Origin: Deltaproteobacteria bacterium
GTDB lineage: Bacteria; Desulfobacterota; JAENJC01
Reading direction: 5' to 3'
Length of the DNA: 7,207 nucleotides
Assembly: GCA_016844545.1 (NCBI GenBank)
Contig: JAENJC010000167.1
Location: 1 to 7,207 of the forward strand
Position numbers and translations under genes: made by a program. Below the pieces are notes generated by a model that saw nothing but the letters and a program-made list of their open reading frames with translations, ran no database searches and was not told the origin of the DNA. Positions within the stretch are counted from its first letter, which is position 1. Each line of letters opens with the position of its first letter. This document shows, one piece after another, positions 5,475 to 7,207 of this stretch.

Positions 5475-6731
5475 TTAAGCCCTTATCTGCCCTTCCCCAA
5501 ATACAATAAACTTCGTTGTCGTAAGGTCCTCCAGCCCCATAGGGCCGAAGGAATGTATCTTTGTGGTGCTTATACCTATTTCAGCGCCAAGGCCAAGCTG
5601 TCCTCCGTCATTGAACCTGGTGGATGCATTAACCAATACAACCGATGAATCCACCTCTCTCAGGAACCTCCTGGAATTGTGGTAATCAGAGGTGATAATA
5701 GACTCTGTATGCAGGGAGCCGTATCTCGCTATGTGGGCCATTGCGTCATCTATATCCTTCACAACCTTTACAGAAAGGATCAGGTCCAGATACTCCATTG
5801 ACCAGTCCTCTTCAGTGGCAGGTTTAGCCTGAGGTATAAGCTTCATGGTCTTTTCGCAACTCCTTATCTCAACCCCTTCATCCGCCAACCTCTTCCCCAT
5901 TGTCGGAAGGAATCTCTCTGCAACCTTTTCATGAACCAGGAGGGTCTCAAGCGCATTGCAGACACCGGGTCTCTGGCACTTGGAGTTTATGATTATCTCC
6001 TCTGCCATCTTTAAATCTGCCGATTCATCAACGAATACATGACAGACCCCTTTATAGTGCTTTATCACGGGAATCCTCGAATTCTCTGAGACAAACCGGA
6101 TGAGCCCCTCTCCACCGCGCGGGATGATGAGGTCTATGTACTCCTCCAGTTTAAGCATCTCGTTTATTGCCTCCCTCTCGACAGTAGGGAGTACTGCTAC
6201 TGCATCAACAGGCACCCTTGACCCCTCCAGGGCCTTGTGGATAACCTTCAGGATGGCTATGCTGGAATGAAACGCCTCGGAACCTCCACGCAAAATAACG
6301 GCATTCCCTGACTTTATGCAAAGCCCGGAAGCATCAGCGGTCACATTTGGCCTTGCCTCGTATATAAACCCTATGACGCCAAGGGGAATGCGCATCTTCC
6401 CGACCTGGAGCCCGTTGGGCCTGAGCCACATCTTCGTCACCTCTCCGACAGGATCAGGCAGGGCTGCCACCTCCCTCAGGCCGTCAGCCATCCCTTTAAT
6501 CACCTTGTCGGAAAGAGTAAGCCTGTCCATCATGGCAGAGGAAAGCCTCTTTTCTCTCCCGTATGCCAGGTCCTTCTCGTTCTCTTTCTTTAAAAAATCA
6601 GCCTCTTTCTCAAGCCCATCAGCCATCTTCAGAAGGGCCTTGTTCTTTACCTCAGAAGAAAGCCCGGCCAGCCTCCTCGAGGCCTCCCTGGCTGCCCTCG
6701 CAATCTTTATTACATCATCTTTTATCGACAT
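5475..6731 (-). CDS. proA: Glutamate-5-semialdehyde dehydrogenase (gamma-glutamyl phosphate reductase)
   Basis: ProA reduces gamma-glutamyl phosphate to glutamate-5-semialdehyde with NADPH, the second step of proline synthesis after ProB. At 418 residues it has the usual family length. It belongs to the aldehyde dehydrogenase superfamily. Visible signatures are IPLGVIGFIYEARPNVTADASGLCIKSGNAVILRGGSEA in the cofactor domain (115-153, shown here as landmarks only), IDLIIPRGGEGLI (199-211), PVIKHYKGVCHVFVD, the catalytic cysteine Cys258 in KCQRPGVCNALET, and the C-terminal STRFNDGGQLGLGAEIGIST and GPMGLEDLTTTKF. The ATG has GGAGG four bases upstream. ProB is often adjacent but is not upstream here, where a non-coding region and a divergent gene begin instead, so proA appears to be the first gene of this operon. 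Confidence 0.97.
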   Translation of the reverse strand: MSIKDDVIKIARAAREASRRLAGLSSEVKNKALLKMADGLEKEADFLKKENEKDLAYGREKRLSSAMMDRLTLSDKVIKGMADGLREVAALPDPVGEVTKMWLRPNGLQVGKMRIPLGVIGFIYEARPNVTADASGLCIKSGNAVILRGGSEAFHSSIAILKVIHKALEGSRVPVDAVAVLPTVEREAINEMLKLEEYIDLIIPRGGEGLIRFVSENSRIPVIKHYKGVCHVFVDESADLKMAEEIIINSKCQRPGVCNALETLLVHEKVAERFLPTMGKRLADEGVEIRSCEKTMKLIPQAKPATEEDWSMEYLDLILSVKVVKDIDDAMAHIARYGSLHTESIITSDYHNSRRFLREVDSSVVLVNASTRFNDGGQLGLGAEIGISTTKIHSFGPMGLEDLTTTKFIVFGEGQIRA

Positions 6732-6735
6732 AAAA

Positions 6736-6740
6736 CCTCC
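6736..6740 (-). promoter_or_regulatory. Ribosome binding site of proA
   Basis: GGAGG on the minus strand is four bases before the ATG at 6731 and four bases after the foot of a leader hairpin. Confidence 0.8.
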
Positions 6741-6744
6741 AATC

Positions 6745-6782
6745 GCCTTTTCCCAGGCTCATTGCTCTCCCTGGTCAAAGGC
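6745..6782 (-). promoter_or_regulatory. proA leader stem-loop with tandem GA internal loop
   Basis: In the proA leader RNA, GCCUUU (6782-6777) pairs with AAAGGC (6750-6745) and CCAGG (6774-6770) with CCUGG (6757-6753). The two stems are separated by a symmetric GA/GA internal loop and closed by a 12-base loop. Eleven perfect pairs with GA facing GA suggest a real RNA structure. It ends four bases before the Shine-Dalgarno, so it may affect ribosome access or bind a regulator. It matches no riboswitch class that I recognise. Confidence 0.5.
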
Positions 6783-6817
6783 TTCTACGCTCCTTAAATA
6801 TATATCATTTCAGCAAG

Positions 6818-6846
6818 AGATTACCATTTTCACCTTCTTATCTCAA
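6818..6846 (-). promoter_or_regulatory. Possible sigma70-type promoter for proA operon
   Basis: On the minus strand TTGAGA (6841-6846) is followed after 17 bases by TAATCT (6818-6823), which is preceded by TGG as in extended -10 promoters. The -35 matches five of six consensus positions, but the -10 only three. Position and direction suit the first gene of the operon. An AT-rich run at about 6797-6811 is an alternative -10 area. Confidence 0.3.
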
Positions 6847-6905
6847 GAAAAACCGCTTACCCCCACAGCTGCCATCCGGCCTGAATCCTTTTACCCCTTT
6901 TTTGT

Positions 6906-6939
6906 TGCGTCCCCATCTTAAGGCAAAAGAAGGGACGCA
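6906..6939. repeat. REP-like hairpin in the proA upstream region
   Basis: TGCGTCCC (6906-6913) and GGGACGCA (6932-6939) form a perfect 8-bp stem. TCTT and AAGA extend it inside, after a small internal loop. It lacks a T-tract on the appropriate side of either strand, so a factor-independent terminator is unlikely. It could be a REP-type element or a binding site. Confidence 0.45.
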
Positions 6940-7035
6940 GGGGAGTTATGAAAGGGTCAGGTGGGCGTTAAGAGCGGCAAAGAAAGTGGCTTTAGCTTTA
7001 ATTGGTATGGATGTCCCCGTTGTTTTTCCGGTCAC

Positions 7036-7063
7036 TTGACATCGCTCTTTTTTGTGCTACATT
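7036..7063 (+). promoter_or_regulatory. Sigma70-type promoter of the plus-strand gene
   Basis: A perfect TTGACA (-35, 7036-7041) is followed after 16 bases by TACATT (-10, 7058-7063), which matches four of six consensus positions. Transcription would start near 7070, leaving a leader of about 50 bases before the ATG at 7120. Confidence 0.6.
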
Positions 7064-7106
7064 TTAGACATCAAGTTTTCAGACTTTTGCAAAACAAAAA
7101 TAATAA

Positions 7107-7112
7107 AGGAGG
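7107..7112 (+). promoter_or_regulatory. Ribosome binding site of the plus-strand gene
   Basis: AGGAGG lies seven bases upstream of the ATG at 7120, an optimal arrangement that fixes the start of a gene seen only in its first 29 codons. Confidence 0.8.
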
Positions 7113-7119
7113 TATAGCT

Positions 7120-7207
7120 ATGAAAGTAAAATTTCTATCATTGTTCCTTGTAATAATCATGTCGTCAGGAGTGTGGTATGGATGCCCAACTAAAAGTAGC
7201 GACAGCA
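7120..7207 (+). CDS. Secreted protein or lipoprotein, N-terminal fragment (cut by window edge)
   Basis: Only the first 29 codons are in the window. They encode a signal peptide: basic start MKVK, a hydrophobic core FLSLFLVIIM, then SSGVWYG followed by Cys22 and a polar stretch, PTKSSDS. A cysteine after a Gly in this place suggests lipidation by the lipoprotein pathway. The lipobox WYG-C lacks the usual Leu at -3, so cleavage by signal peptidase I is the alternative. The gene is divergent from proA, with its own promoter (TTGACA) and an AGGAGG ribosome binding site, and it does not belong to the operon. Nothing can be said of its mature function. The existence of a gene here is well supported by promoter, ribosome binding site and signal peptide together. 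Confidence 0.75.
   Translation, partial: MKVKFLSLFLVIIMSSGVWYGCPTKSSDS

Larger units (their letters stand above)
6732..7119. other. 388-base intergenic region between divergent genes
   Basis: I see no supported gene in this stretch. It contains the proA leader hairpin, a possible proA promoter, the 6906-6939 hairpin, and the promoter and ribosome binding site of the plus-strand gene at 7120. A frame in phase with that gene is open from about 6953 but has no start with a Shine-Dalgarno and overlies the promoter, so I do not call it. Confidence 0.6.

Noticed and set aside
6316..6921. Plus-strand 201-codon open frame
   Set aside because: It lies mostly antisense to the secure proA gene, has serine/leucine/phenylalanine-rich composition typical of an antisense shadow, and has no recognisable motif.
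6906..7003. GGCAAA and GGGACGCA near each other, resembling parts of the c-di-GMP-I (GEMM) riboswitch
   Set aside because: The P2 helix between the two strings is missing, no tetraloop receptor partner is found, and the plus-strand promoter at 7036-7063 lies downstream, so the element would not be transcribed with the gene.
6953..7119. Open frame continuing upstream of the plus-strand ATG at 7120
   Set aside because: It has no start codon with a Shine-Dalgarno and covers the TTGACA promoter. The AGGAGG before 7120 defines a better start, followed by a normal signal peptide.
7003..7186. TGGTATGGATG occurring twice (7003-7013 and 7173-7183)
   Set aside because: One 11-base match in this span, one copy in the signal peptide coding region, and no extended similarity around them; likely chance.

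Overview
This window looks like bacterial chromosome of medium GC, tightly packed with housekeeping genes. The order proA, nadD, rsfS, rlmH, dksA-like, LapA/LapB-like TPR protein, gpmI, with a LapB-type protein of Gram-negative character, resembles the layout I associate with Geobacter-like Desulfuromonadota or with Nitrospirota. That assignment is inference; there is no rRNA or other taxonomic marker.

All of the operon lies on the minus strand, so it reads from right to left. proA (proline synthesis) starts at 6731 behind a strong Shine-Dalgarno and a leader hairpin. After it, where nadD would be expected to follow directly, come two accessory genes: a VOC/glyoxalase-fold protein (4998-5414) and an NAD(P)-binding NmrA-like protein (4266-4925). 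These two look like integron gene cassettes: each begins at a GTT core, the VOC gene is bracketed by inverted GTTATGCC/GGCATAAC boxes, and a compact attC-like hairpin lies between them. No integrase is visible.

Next is nadD (3691-4167), whose N-terminal two thirds are intact but which stops about 50 residues early and lacks the family's C-terminal ISSTxIR-type motif. Immediately beyond its stop is a 119-bp imperfect inverted repeat (3544-3662) built of CACAGAG/CTGTG-like units. The operon then continues with rsfS (ribosome silencing), rlmH (23S rRNA methylation), a DksA/TraR-type zinc-finger protein, a fused LapA-LapB-like membrane TPR protein (envelope/LPS homeostasis) and gpmI (glycolysis), which runs off the left edge. 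Junctions are very tight: ATGA overlaps at rsfS/rlmH and at the TPR gene/gpmI, and a 1-base gap between the dksA-like and TPR genes, which implies co-transcription and translational coupling.

The right end (6732-7119) is a 388-base intergenic region with no supported gene. It holds the proA leader hairpin, a possible proA promoter, a REP-like hairpin, and a good sigma70-type promoter and ribosome binding site for a plus-strand gene at 7120 encoding a secreted protein or lipoprotein, cut by the window edge.

The most interesting points are the cassette-like insertion in a housekeeping operon, the truncated nadD next to the long inverted repeat, and the LapA-LapB fusion.
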